From NCBI GenBank assembly GCA_021413585.1, contig JAIOQB010000356.1, positions 1-53,516 of the forward strand: DNA of 53,516 bases, in the 5' to 3' direction. The first letter of the stretch is position 1. Each line of letters opens with the position of its first letter. Shown piece after piece: positions 8,079-16,160 of this stretch. Source of the stretch: Planctomycetia bacterium (GTDB lineage Bacteria; Planctomycetota; Planctomycetia; Pirellulales; UBA7805). The notes below the pieces were generated by a model. That model did not search any database and was not told the origin of the DNA. It was given only the letters and a program-made list of their open reading frames with translations. The position numbers were made by a program, and so were the translations under genes.

Positions 8079-9038
8079 ATGCGACATCCCTTCGACGGCA
8101 TTATCATACCGGAAGAACGTGCGGCAGAAGACACTGGGTTGCCCAGCCCACTCCGCAGGGGCTTCCTGGCACTCAGCGGGATCCCCCGCCGGACGATGCT
8201 CGGCTGGTTCGGCGCGGTGGTCGCGGCCCCGTGGCTGATCGGCGGCCGGTTGTTCGCCGCGCCGAAGAAGGACGAAAAAGACTCCGACAACGCCGCCGCC
8301 ACCTCCACGCGGGCACTCTACTACATCATTCCCAAGGACAAGAAGAAGCTTCCTGCGGCGACGCAGAAAAAGCTGGAGCTGGACGGCGGCTACGTCACCG
8401 GCTGGGCCGCTCGCCAGCAATATGAAAAGACGCCCGGCTATTGGGCCTGGATCGACGACGCCACGGCCGACAAAGCCCGCCAGGACGGCGACGTTGAGAC
8501 GGTCGAAAAAATGACCGCCGCCGACATCAAGATCACCGGCCAGCCGCGTCCGCAGGGGCCGCAGCAGATGATGATCGAGTTGGCCCCCAACAGTTGGCGC
8601 ACCAAACCCAAGCACGGCACGTTCCAATCCGCCAACGACGTGGCCCGGCAGTGGGCAAAAGATTTCGCCAAGGAGAACTTCCAGTTCCGACCGACGGGCA
8701 ATGCCTCGATCCTGGTGGTGATGCCGCTGCCCACGACGGACGCCGTGATCGACCGGCTCAAGGAGAATCCGCAAGTCGTGGCGTTGCATTGGGCCGGCGC
8801 CGATTGGAAAACCTCCACTCAAGCACTGGGCGAAGAAGGGGGCGCCGTTACCAACCGTGCTGGCGAGCAGGGGGGCGGGGCGTCTACCCGCCGCGTGGGA
8901 GAAGAAGGGGGCCAACCCAGCACGCGGGCGGCGGGTGAAGAAGGAGGAGCCACCACGTACGCGTTGGGCGAAGAAGGTGCCGGCCGAGTTTCCACCAACG
9001 CCATCGGCGAAGAAGGTGGCGCAGGCGCGGGGCAGTAG
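8079..9038 (+). CDS. Putative exported multi-core graspetide precursor protein
   Basis: A 319-residue protein with three parts. Residues 1-61 carry twin-arginine-like pairs (RR at 26-27 and 37-38; PRRTMLGWFG) before a hydrophobic stretch ending RLFAAP, resembling a Tat signal with an AxA-like cut site. Residues about 70-244 look like a folded domain; the part ILVVMPLPTTDAVIDRLKENP resembles, weakly, a protease-propeptide/inhibitor fold. Residues 246-314 are six repeats: STQALGEE, VTNRAGEQ, STRRVGEE, STRAAGEE, TTYALGEE, STNAIGEE, each followed by Gly. The Thr-to-Glu spacing equals that of plesiocin-type cores (TTxxxxEE). With the divergent ATP-grasp gene this supports a RiPP precursor. The role is an inference; the repeats are seen directly. 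Confidence 0.8.
   Translation: MRHPFDGIIIPEERAAEDTGLPSPLRRGFLALSGIPRRTMLGWFGAVVAAPWLIGGRLFAAPKKDEKDSDNAAATSTRALYYIIPKDKKKLPAATQKKLELDGGYVTGWAARQQYEKTPGYWAWIDDATADKARQDGDVETVEKMTAADIKITGQPRPQGPQQMMIELAPNSWRTKPKHGTFQSANDVARQWAKDFAKENFQFRPTGNASILVVMPLPTTDAVIDRLKENPQVVALHWAGADWKTSTQALGEEGGAVTNRAGEQGGGASTRRVGEEGGQPSTRAAGEEGGATTYALGEEGAGRVSTNAIGEEGGAGAGQ
8814..9020 (+). repeat. Six tandem graspetide-like core repeats
   Basis: The key Thr codons are at residues 247, 258, 270, 282, 293 and 306, spaced 11, 12, 12, 11 and 13 residues apart. Each is followed at +5 and +6 by Glu-Glu, except repeat 2, which has Glu-Gln. A Gly-rich linker (GG or GA) follows each unit. The DNA copies differ at many codons although the peptide pattern is kept, so the motif looks selected at protein level rather than freshly duplicated. 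Confidence 0.9.
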
Positions 9039-9353
9039 CCTGAGCGTAAAGGCCGATGGCGAATCCGAATCAACATTTGTTGATTTGTAGATTCTGCAAA
9101 GGACGTGCAATATGGTGAAGATTTAACGGCAAGTGCTTTTGCTGTTCCGGGACATCCATTCGCGACGTAACTCTCGCATCGCGGTGCATTTACGTGTCGC
9201 CAAACGTACCTAGCGCATCCGCGGCAACTCTTCTGGCACGCAAATCGCTTTTGCGGCACCTCGACGGACGAACGTACTGCCGAGGCGAACGATCGGCGGA
9301 CGCTGATTGATCTCCCCTCACGGAAGGGAATCCCTGGAGGAGTTGTCCACGCT
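9039..9353. other. Intergenic region without a recognised gene
   Basis: A perfect 7-bp stem (AATCAAC / GTTGATT, 9068-9085) with a 4-nt loop lies 30 bp after the precursor stop; it has no T-run and is at best a weak terminator. The rest shows no gene. A GGAGGAG ribosome site at 9336-9342 belongs to the next gene. Confidence 0.5.
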
Positions 9354-9632
9354 ATGGTATTTCACGAGCCGAGTTGGGTTTTTCACGCAGTCGCCACGGT
9401 GCAAATTGTCGGACTCGCGTCCGCCTGGTTGGCCAGAGCCAGCCAAGGTTCAGCCAGCCATGCGCTGTGCCAGGGATTGTTCTTCTTCGCCTTGGCCATC
9501 GTCTCCGCCACGGCGATCGCCTCGACGCTGTTTCCCTCCGGCGTCTGGTTGATGTCGGGCGTCACGCTCAGCGTGATGATCGTCGGCACGACGTGCGATT
9601 TTCAGCGCCGCGAGAGCAGGGTGATTACGTAG
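9354..9632 (+). CDS. Small hypothetical membrane protein
   Basis: A 92-residue protein with two or three hydrophobic helices (VATVQIVGLASAWLA; LFFFALAIVSATAIAS; VWLMSGVTLSVMIVGTTC) and a charged C-terminus. A strong GGAGGAG site at 9336-9342 precedes the ATG by 11 bases and supports it as a gene. No family recognised. It is the next same-strand gene after the graspetide-like precursor, about 315 bp downstream, but the gap and the following repeat give no proof of a functional link. Confidence 0.6.
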   Translation: MVFHEPSWVFHAVATVQIVGLASAWLARASQGSASHALCQGLFFFALAIVSATAIASTLFPSGVWLMSGVTLSVMIVGTTCDFQRRESRVIT

Positions 9633-9636
9633 GCAA

Positions 9637-9734
9637 GTAGGTCTCGCCTGCCGGGCGTGACCTGCACCCGCCCGCCAAGTCGCACCGCACGCCAAGTCAC
9701 GCTCACTAGGTACCGCCCTGTAGGCGAAACCTAC
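9637..9734. repeat. Dispersed hairpin repeat, GTAGGTCTCGCC family (two arms)
   Basis: The left arm (9637-9664) reads GTAGGTCTCGCCTGCCGGGC then GTGACCT; the right arm (9708-9734) is an imperfect inverse: AGGTACCGCCCTGTAGGCG then AAACCTAC. A full two-arm copy recurs at 34362-34445 and a single arm at 18653-18681. The outer ends match in inverted orientation, like a small non-autonomous element or REP-type unit. The remaining gap to 10034 shows no gene. Confidence 0.8.
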
Positions 9735-10033
9735 TACTATCTCTGCTTGCGCCAGCATCCTGCCCGCCATCTCTCGGCCTCGGGTTTCCCGGAACGACCG
9801 GCAAATTCAAAAAAAAGCTCCCCTTCGGCACAATCGTTAGCCGAAACCTATTGTCAGCGATATCACTTCAAACAGAAGTGAAGCGCGCAGGAACCGCTCG
9901 CCGCATGCCGCCGCCTTCGCCGCGGTGCGTGGCTGGGCGTTTTTGCCGCGCTTTGCCGAAACGATCACACGCTGGCCAATCACACGCTGATATTAGGTCC
10001 GCATTGCCGCGGCCAACTGAACTGGAGGAAATC

Positions 10034-10864
10034 ATGCGACGACTGTGCCTGGGTATGGCCATTCTTGCCACGACGCTGCTGGCGCCGTCGGCTCTCCGCG
10101 CAAGCGATACGGAAATCGCCCAGCAAATTGTCAATGTCATGGAGCGCAGCCAGGCATTGCACGATTACGATGTCTCCGTGCGATTCAACAACGGCACCGC
10201 CTACCTGCGCGGCACCGTGCAGGACCAGCGGCAAATGGCCACGGCGGTTTCGATCGCCCAGGCCTGCCCGCAGGTGAAGAACGTCATCAACGAAATCCAG
10301 ATCAGCCCCCCTGCCGGCGCCACCAGCGGTGAGGCCACGGCCTCGGGTCGCTTGACGGGCTTCACCCAGCAGGATGGCCCGCTAGCACCGCAAGGCGATT
10401 CGTCGGCCACGCCGACGTTTGTCTCGCATTCCAGCGGCAATGCCAGCCAGGCTCCGTCGCCGCCGCCGCGTCGCGGACCGGTGCCGATGGCCCAGAGCAA
10501 CTTGGGTGGCGCCCCGCCGCAACGGCTCGCTCAGAACGGCCCCCCGGCCATGATGAACCCCGCCATGATGAACGCTGGCCCGGCCCCGATGGGTGGCAAC
10601 GCGATGCCTCGCCCGGCCTACGTCCCCGGCACGGGTGGTGGCGTTGCTCGCGCTGCTTACGATCAGCCGTCGATGCCCGGCTATGCCTGGCCCAGCTACG
10701 CGGCTCATCCGAACTATGCCGCGTTGACTTACCCGAAGCAATACTCGCCGACCGCCTGGCCGTACATCGGCCCGTTCTATCCCTACCCGCAAGTTCCGAT
10801 GGGCTGGCGGAAGGTGTCGTTGCAGTGGCGGAATGGCTGGTGGTTCCTGGACTTCAAAGACTAA
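10034..10864 (+). CDS. Secreted BON-domain protein with Pro/Met-rich tail
   Basis: A 276-residue exported protein. A signal peptide (MRRLCLGMAILATTLLAPSALRAS) is followed by one BON domain at about residues 25-90, recognised from DYDVSVRFNNGTAYLRGTV and VKNVINEIQI; BON domains bind membrane lipids or link envelope parts. The rest is low-complexity, rich in Pro, Ala, Gly and Met, then Tyr/Trp/Pro-rich (AYDQPSMPGYAWPSYAA), ending GWWFLDFKD. The ATG at 10034 follows a GGAGG site closely, which rules out the earlier in-frame start. A terminator hairpin follows. A planctomycete envelope role is likely but not defined. Confidence 0.8.
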   Translation: MRRLCLGMAILATTLLAPSALRASDTEIAQQIVNVMERSQALHDYDVSVRFNNGTAYLRGTVQDQRQMATAVSIAQACPQVKNVINEIQISPPAGATSGEATASGRLTGFTQQDGPLAPQGDSSATPTFVSHSSGNASQAPSPPPRRGPVPMAQSNLGGAPPQRLAQNGPPAMMNPAMMNAGPAPMGGNAMPRPAYVPGTGGGVARAAYDQPSMPGYAWPSYAAHPNYAALTYPKQYSPTAWPYIGPFYPYPQVPMGWRKVSLQWRNGWWFLDFKD

Positions 10865-10900
10865 ACGACGAACAACTGTTCGCCGCACGATAAAGCACAC

Positions 10901-10945
10901 CTGGCCCCCGCTGCGGAACGCTCCGCCGCGGGGGCCAGATTTTTG
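10901..10945 (+). terminator. Rho-independent terminator after the BON-domain gene
   Basis: Stem CTGGCCCCCGC (10901-10911) pairs with GCGGGGGCCAG (10928-10938), with an inner palindrome in the loop, followed by ATTTTTG. Confidence 0.75.
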
Positions 10946-11247
10946 CGCGGAGAGTACCCATCACGCTTCGCGTGATGCATTTTCACGCGCCGCCCACTAA
11001 CCATCCACTCGCGGAGCGTGAGGGGTACTATGACGCCAGCAATGACGCCAGTGACTTCACCACTGAAGCACGCTTCCATCGGAAATTTCGTCAAAGACGG
11101 AAAATCCCGCAAGTTCGACCCAGATTAACACGATAACAAGGCCATGGAAACGCGGTCGGTGACTCGCATCGATCGCGCCAGCGGACATTGGCACGGCTCA
11201 CGAGGGCCGTGGGATGACAAGCAAGTCAGTTTGCAACGAGGTTGTTC
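10946..11247. other. Intergenic region with small palindrome
   Basis: No gene seen. A 17-base perfect hairpin, ATCACGC TTC GCGTGAT, lies at 10960-10976; GC-rich fragments such as GCGGAGCGTGAGG resemble dispersed planctomycete repeats. The promoter for the lipoprotein gene is expected here but not identified. Confidence 0.4.
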
Positions 11248-11823
11248 ATGTCGACTTTCAAGTCCTCAGCTCTGCTGGCGATCTTCGCGGGCGTGTGCAT
11301 CTTTGGAGGCACCGGCTGCGGCGTGACGGTGATTGGTCCGCAATTGGGGGTCGTCTCGATCCCGATTCCGATCAGCCCTTACCTCCAGGATCGTGAAGAG
11401 AACAAAGCCCGCTGGAAGCTCCGCTACAAAGACACGCCGATTCTCGGCCCGCTGACCGCCGAAGGGCCGGATATCGGAATGGATCCCCCCAGCGACGAGC
11501 AGGTGATGATGGCCTTTGAGAAGGCCCGCCCCGTGGCCGGCGGACTGCCGTTCCTCTACGAGACGCAGCGCAACAACGTGCGGATCGTGAAAGACAAGAT
11601 CTCCGACTACATCGATCCGCCTCGCGTCTATCCCTTGATCGGCCCGGCCCAGGTCCACCACGTTCACTACAAGTGCACGATCTACTTCACGCAGAAGGAT
11701 CGCGTGGGCTGGCCCATCCCGTACACGAAGACGAACGACGACGGTGCTGAAGTGATCTACATCGACAAGGACCACTTCCACATGGTCGGCAACGTCAACA
11801 CCGGAGCCGGAGCGAACTTCTAA
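11248..11823 (+). CDS. Hypothetical lipoprotein
   Basis: A 191-residue protein with a lipoprotein signal: MSTFKSSALLAIFAGVCIF then the lipobox GGTGC. It should be anchored in an envelope membrane. The mature part has no recognised domain; it is rich in aromatic and His residues near the C-terminus (VHHVHYKCTIYF, KDHFHMVGNV). A GAGG site precedes ATG 11248; the upstream in-frame TTG at 11242 is less likely. Conservation in planctomycetes is suspected from memory only. Confidence 0.7.
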   Translation: MSTFKSSALLAIFAGVCIFGGTGCGVTVIGPQLGVVSIPIPISPYLQDREENKARWKLRYKDTPILGPLTAEGPDIGMDPPSDEQVMMAFEKARPVAGGLPFLYETQRNNVRIVKDKISDYIDPPRVYPLIGPAQVHHVHYKCTIYFTQKDRVGWPIPYTKTNDDGAEVIYIDKDHFHMVGNVNTGAGANF

Positions 11824-11892
11824 GCGAGGTTTGCCAAAGGGTGCCCGGGGCAACGCCCGAGCCACTCAACATCAAAATGCGAAACCGCGAGC

Positions 11893-11916
11893 AGCCCGGG
11901 GCGATTTCCCCGGGCT
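11893..11916 (+). terminator. Terminator-like hairpin
   Basis: Perfect 9-bp stem AGCCCGGGG / CCCCGGGCT with loop CGATTT, 70 bp after the lipoprotein stop. It lacks a T-run, so termination is not certain. Before it, at about 11838, is a single arm of the GGTGCCCGGGGCAACGCCC repeat, also seen at 14989. Confidence 0.45.
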
Positions 11917-11979
11917 CTCCCGCTTATATCCGACTAGCCTCCTCGTCGAGCAGGTATTGAATTGAAGCAAGGAGGTCCG

Positions 11980-14973
11980 ATGGACCGCCGAGTGCGAATC
12001 TTGGAATGGGCGCTGGCGATCATCGGCCTGCTGTTGCTGGCCGCCGCTGCCCGTGCGGACGAAGGGGACGACCTCTACACGGTCGGCGCTTCGCACTACG
12101 CCGCCGGCCGCTGGGATCTGGCCGCCACGGAATTCCAATCGCTGCTCAGCCGTCATCCGCAACACACGCGGGCCACCGAGGCGGAGTTCTTCCTGGGCGA
12201 AAGCCTGTCGCAATCGCACCACTACCGCGAAGCGGCCGACGCCTACGCCCGACTGCTCAATCAAAAGCCGCCGCAACGACTGGTCGGCCGGGCCCTGTTC
12301 CGCCGGGGCGAAGCGCTTTACCTGGCAGGGGATTCAAAGCAAGCCGAGCAGGTTCTCGGCCAGTTCCTTGAATCCTATTCCAACGACCCGGCCACCGCTC
12401 ACGCGCTGTTCTATCGCGGCGCCTCGCTCTTGGACTTGAACCGGGCAGCGGAAGCCCAGCCGTTGTTTGAGCGGGTGCTGGCTAAATCGGCTTCCGGGAA
12501 CCTGACGGATCTGTGCCGTCTTGGCCGAGCCCAAGCCGCCGAACGGCAATCGCATTTCGACCAGGCCGCGGAAGGATATCAGCAACTCCTCGCGGCAGCG
12601 AATTCTTCGACCGCCGGCCAGGCCCGCCTGCGGCTGGGGATGCTCGAAGCCCGCCGGCAGCACTATGCCGCGGCGATCAAGCTGCTCAAACCGCTGATGG
12701 CCGACAAGGCGAATGCAAAGTCCTCCGAGATCGCTACTGACGATGCCCACTATTGGCTGGCGATCAGCTATCAAGCCGCGGGCGAGCATCAGGCCGCGCT
12801 CGATCTATTCCTCCCGATGACTTCTGTGACCGGGCCACGAACCGATGAAGCCCGGTTCCGAGCAGGCAGCGCGATGGCGTCACTGGGCCAACGCCCCGCC
12901 GCCCACGCGATGTTCGAGCAAATCGGAGCGAAAAGCGACTGGGCCGATCAAGCGTTGTGCGGCCGAGTGCAGATTGCGGCCGCCGATGGCGACGATAGCG
13001 AAATGCTCCGGCGGCTGTTCGATTTGCAAAAACAATATCCCAAGAGCGAACTGATCGCTCCGGCGACGGAAATCGCCGCGCAGCGATTGGCTAAATCGGA
13101 TCGGATCGGCCCGAGCATCGAACTGCTGGAGCGTCAAGCGGCCGCAGACAGCGGCACGCCCTGCTGGCCCTATCTGCTAGCGGTCGCCTACTCCGCCGAG
13201 CGTCGCTACGCCGACGCCCTGACGCAGCTCGATCGCGTGTTGAAATCGTCTGACGAAACATTCAAGCCGAATGCCCTGGCGTGCCAGGGGAAGGCACTGG
13301 TCGCATTGGGCCGGTTTGCCGACGCCGCCAGTCCTTTGGCCGAATACGTGCGGCTGCGGCCCGCCGGAATCCACGCCTCCACTTGCCGCGGTTATCTGGC
13401 CGTCTGCTACGTTCGCACAAAGCATGTGCCCGAAGCCCGCGAATTGGATGCGCAGTTAGAAGCGAAAACCAGCCAGGATCCGTCCCGCCCGACCGCCACG
13501 CTGGCCCTGGCCGAAGCGGCATTGTCCGCAGGCGAACTGGCCTGGTCGGAGTCGTTGTTCCAACGGGTCATCGATCGGGACGGCCCGATCGACTTGCAAA
13601 CCCGCGCACTCGCCGGGTTGGCCAAGTGCCAACTCTCCGCCGGCCGCCACGCCGACGCCGCGGTCACCGCCGACATCTTGTTGGCCTGCAAACCTTCCGC
13701 GCCCATGGCCACCAGAGCGTACATGACGCAAGCCATCGCGTTGGAAAAGCTGGGGCGTCGCGACGAAGCCCTGGTCGATTTTCAACATGTAATTGACCAA
13801 ACGGCCCAACATCCGCCCGCCTCTGGGGAATCCACCAACCCGCAGAATGCCATGAAACGCGAACTGCCCATCGCCCTGCTGCGAGCCGCCACCATCCTGG
13901 AAGCGAAGGGGCAGCCGGCCGACTCCCTGAAGCTCTACGATCAACTGCTGGCCGATTGCCCCAGCGCCCTGGAAGTGGACGCCGCGCTGTATCAATCGGC
14001 GTGGCTGCTCGAAAGTCAAAAGCAGCACGACGACGCCCAGGCCCGCTTCAAGACGCTGCACGAAAAACATCCGCAGAGCCGATTTTGGGCCGACGCCACG
14101 TATCGCCTGGCCGCGGCCGCACTAAAGGCTAAGCAGTACGACGAGGCGCACCAACTGATCGGCCGTCTGGCCACCACGCGGCCGGCCGAAGACGTGCTGG
14201 CCCACGCGCTGCTGCTCGACGGCGAGCGGGCCGCCGCCCAGGGCCAATGGCAGGAAGCGGGCGAGATCATGGCCAGCCTGCTCGCCCGTCATCCGAACGA
14301 CGATGTCCGCATCCCGGCCGAGTTCTGGCAGGCCGAAGCGGCGTATCACCAGGAACATTTTGACGAAGCCCGGCAAGGTTTCAACAATCTGGCCAAGCAG
14401 CCCGCCAATCAAATCGAAGCCTGGGCGTGCCTGATTTCGCTCCGCCGCGGCCAGCTCGCCGCGATGGCGAAAGATTGGCTCAACGCCGGCCAACTGGCTC
14501 AAGGGCTGCGAGAAAATCATCCCGACTTCGACCAGCAATTTGAAGTCGACTATCTACTGGGTCGCTGCCTGATGTCGGAGGCTCGGTTTGACGAGGCGCG
14601 CAAGGCCTTCGAACGCGTGACCGCGTCGGAGACTGGCGGCAAGACTGAAACCGCCGCCATGGCGCGGTGGATGATCGGCGAAACGCTGATGCACCAGCAG
14701 TTGCACGAACTGGCGGTCCGCGAATATCTGCGGGCGGAAGCGCTCTACGCGTATCCCCGTTGGCAAGCCGCCTCGCTGCTGCAAGCGGGCAAATGTTACG
14801 AGCAACTCCGCCGCTGGGACGACGCGGCCGCGCTGTACAACCGCATCGTCAGCCAGTACGGGCAAACGATGTTCCGCGACGAGGCCCAAACACGCATGAA
14901 ATCGCTACAGCGCCAGATCGGCCAGCAAGGGACGCGGCAACAAGCGGCACGGCCGACGACTCCGACCAAATGA
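11980..14973 (+). CDS. Large periplasmic TPR protein (YbgF/CpoB-like role)
   Basis: A 997-residue exported protein made almost wholly of tetratricopeptide-type helical repeats, beginning YTVGASHYAAGRWDLAATEF and repeating patterns such as AEFFLGESLSQSHHYREAADAY to the C-terminus (WDDAAALYNRIV). An N-terminal signal (LEWALAIIGLLLLAAAARA) sends it to the periplasm. A strong AGGAGG site at 11970-11975 fixes ATG 11980. It heads a same-strand run with ExbB/TolQ- and ExbD/TolR-type genes; in Tol-Pal and Ton systems a TPR protein often serves as periplasmic scaffold. Function inferred from fold and position. Confidence 0.85.
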   Translation: MDRRVRILEWALAIIGLLLLAAAARADEGDDLYTVGASHYAAGRWDLAATEFQSLLSRHPQHTRATEAEFFLGESLSQSHHYREAADAYARLLNQKPPQRLVGRALFRRGEALYLAGDSKQAEQVLGQFLESYSNDPATAHALFYRGASLLDLNRAAEAQPLFERVLAKSASGNLTDLCRLGRAQAAERQSHFDQAAEGYQQLLAAANSSTAGQARLRLGMLEARRQHYAAAIKLLKPLMADKANAKSSEIATDDAHYWLAISYQAAGEHQAALDLFLPMTSVTGPRTDEARFRAGSAMASLGQRPAAHAMFEQIGAKSDWADQALCGRVQIAAADGDDSEMLRRLFDLQKQYPKSELIAPATEIAAQRLAKSDRIGPSIELLERQAAADSGTPCWPYLLAVAYSAERRYADALTQLDRVLKSSDETFKPNALACQGKALVALGRFADAASPLAEYVRLRPAGIHASTCRGYLAVCYVRTKHVPEARELDAQLEAKTSQDPSRPTATLALAEAALSAGELAWSESLFQRVIDRDGPIDLQTRALAGLAKCQLSAGRHADAAVTADILLACKPSAPMATRAYMTQAIALEKLGRRDEALVDFQHVIDQTAQHPPASGESTNPQNAMKRELPIALLRAATILEAKGQPADSLKLYDQLLADCPSALEVDAALYQSAWLLESQKQHDDAQARFKTLHEKHPQSRFWADATYRLAAAALKAKQYDEAHQLIGRLATTRPAEDVLAHALLLDGERAAAQGQWQEAGEIMASLLARHPNDDVRIPAEFWQAEAAYHQEHFDEARQGFNNLAKQPANQIEAWACLISLRRGQLAAMAKDWLNAGQLAQGLRENHPDFDQQFEVDYLLGRCLMSEARFDEARKAFERVTASETGGKTETAAMARWMIGETLMHQQLHELAVREYLRAEALYAYPRWQAASLLQAGKCYEQLRRWDDAAALYNRIVSQYGQTMFRDEAQTRMKSLQRQIGQQGTRQQAARPTTPTK

Positions 14974-14988
14974 TCACGAAGACAAAGA

Positions 14989-15053
14989 GGGTGCCTGGGA
15001 CAACGCCCCAGCTGTGGCAAGTCGAAACTACTGGGGCGTTGCCCCAGGCACCC
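14989..15053. repeat. Dispersed hairpin repeat, GGTGCCTGGG family
   Basis: Left arm GGGTGCCTGGGACAACGCC then CCAG (14989-15011); right arm CTGGGGCGTTGCCCCAGGC then ACCC (15031-15053), a nearly perfect 23-bp stem with a 19-nt loop. A partial copy is at about 11838. It lies between the TPR and ExbB-type genes and could shape the operon mRNA. Confidence 0.8.
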
Positions 15054-15111
15054 AGCTTGGCACCCAATACATAACTTTCGGCGTTCACATCGATAGCTAA
15101 GGAAACGTGTC

Positions 15112-15990
15112 ATGCATCTGAATCATCGAACCACCGGCTGGCATTGGAATCGGCAGGCCATCGCCTGGTTTATCGCGCTCGCGGTGGCGTGCGTCTCGTG
15201 GCCGCTGTTGGCCCGGGCAGAAGAAGGCCCGCAGCCGGGTAAGTCGGCCATCCCGGTGGAAGCGGCCCCTTCGCCGAGCGATCTGGCCCCCAGCAATCAA
15301 TCGCCAGTGAAAGCGATCATCCCGCATCGCAATCTGTTCGTGCTGGCGAAAGAAGGCGGACCGGTGATGATTCCGATTCTCGCCTGCTCGATCATTATGT
15401 TGCTGTTCACGTTCGAGCGGCTGATCAGCCTCCGCCGCGGCCGGATCATCCCCAAGCCGTTCGTGAAGAAGTTTCTGCATCAATTGCGCGAAGGGCAATT
15501 CGACCGCGAAGAAGCGCTGGAGTTCTGCCAGCACAACCGCAGCGTGATTGCCGCCGTGTTCGCCGCCGCGGTGCGGAAGTGGGGCCGCCCCGCCGTCGAA
15601 GTTGAGCAGGCGATCCTGGACGCCGGCGAACGAGCCGCCAACAAGCTCCGCCGCAACCTGCGGCTGCTTAACGGCGTGGCCACGGTCTGTCCGCTGTTGG
15701 GTTTGCTCGGCACGGTGTATGGCATGATCACGTCGTTCAACGAGATCGCCAACTCCGACGCCATCGGTCGGCCAGAACTCCTCGCCGGCGGCATCGGCAT
15801 GGCCCTGCTCGCCACCGCGTTCGGCCTGACCATCGCCATTCCGTCGCTGGTGGCCTACATGTACTTCCTGGGCCGCGTCGACCGCCTGGTGATGGACATC
15901 GACGCCCTAGGGCAAGAAGTCGTCTCGTCCATCTCGGCCGAAGACCTGGCGGACCGGGAGAGCCGACCGAGGAAGAAGAAAGCGGCGTGA
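15112..15990 (+). CDS. MotA/TolQ/ExbB-family proton channel protein
   Basis: A 292-residue inner-membrane protein of the TolQ/ExbB family, which forms the proton channel that energises outer-membrane transport or envelope constriction. An N-terminal signal-like helix ([19 protein letters not shown]) is followed by three canonical helices: [36 protein letters not shown] and [19 protein letters not shown]. The family motif region [15 protein letters not shown] is clear. The extra N-terminal signal helix is a variant seen in some ExbB homologues. It works with the ExbD-type gene at 16161. Whether the system is Tol-like or Ton-like is open. Confidence 0.92.
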   Translation: MHLNHRTTGWHWNRQAIAWFIALAVACVSWPLLARAEEGPQPGKSAIPVEAAPSPSDLAPSNQSPVKAIIPHRNLFVLAKEGGPVMIPILACSIIMLLFTFERLISLRRGRIIPKPFVKKFLHQLREGQFDREEALEFCQHNRSVIAAVFAAAVRKWGRPAVEVEQAILDAGERAANKLRRNLRLLNGVATVCPLLGLLGTVYGMITSFNEIANSDAIGRPELLAGGIGMALLATAFGLTIAIPSLVAYMYFLGRVDRLVMDIDALGQEVVSSISAEDLADRESRPRKKKAA

Positions 15991-16023
15991 GTCGATTTGA
16001 AAAGGTGAACGGGAGAGGCGGCA

Positions 16024-16103
16024 AATGACCAATCACCAAATTCCAATAACCAATATTGGAGCGCACACGTTATTGGAGATTGGAATCTTGGTCATTGGTC
16101 ATT
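16024..16103. repeat. Dispersed hairpin repeat, AATGACCAAT family
   Basis: Left arm (16024-16055) AATGACCAATCACCAAATTC ending AATAACCAATA; right arm (16070-16103) TTATTGGAGATTGGAATC ending GGTCATTGGTCATT. The arms are imperfect inverses. The AT-rich sequence stands out from the GC-rich operon. It sits between the ExbB- and ExbD-type genes. Confidence 0.75.
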
Positions 16104-16160
16104 AGCTCACCTCTGTGGTTCAAACAGCCATACCAGTCCGCAAGCACGAAAGCCACTACC

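Noticed and set aside
7971..9110. Minus-strand frame of 379 codons opposite the graspetide-like precursor
   Set aside because: Low-complexity FFAQR-type repeats are the antisense of the GEEGG cores; no ribosome site or domain.
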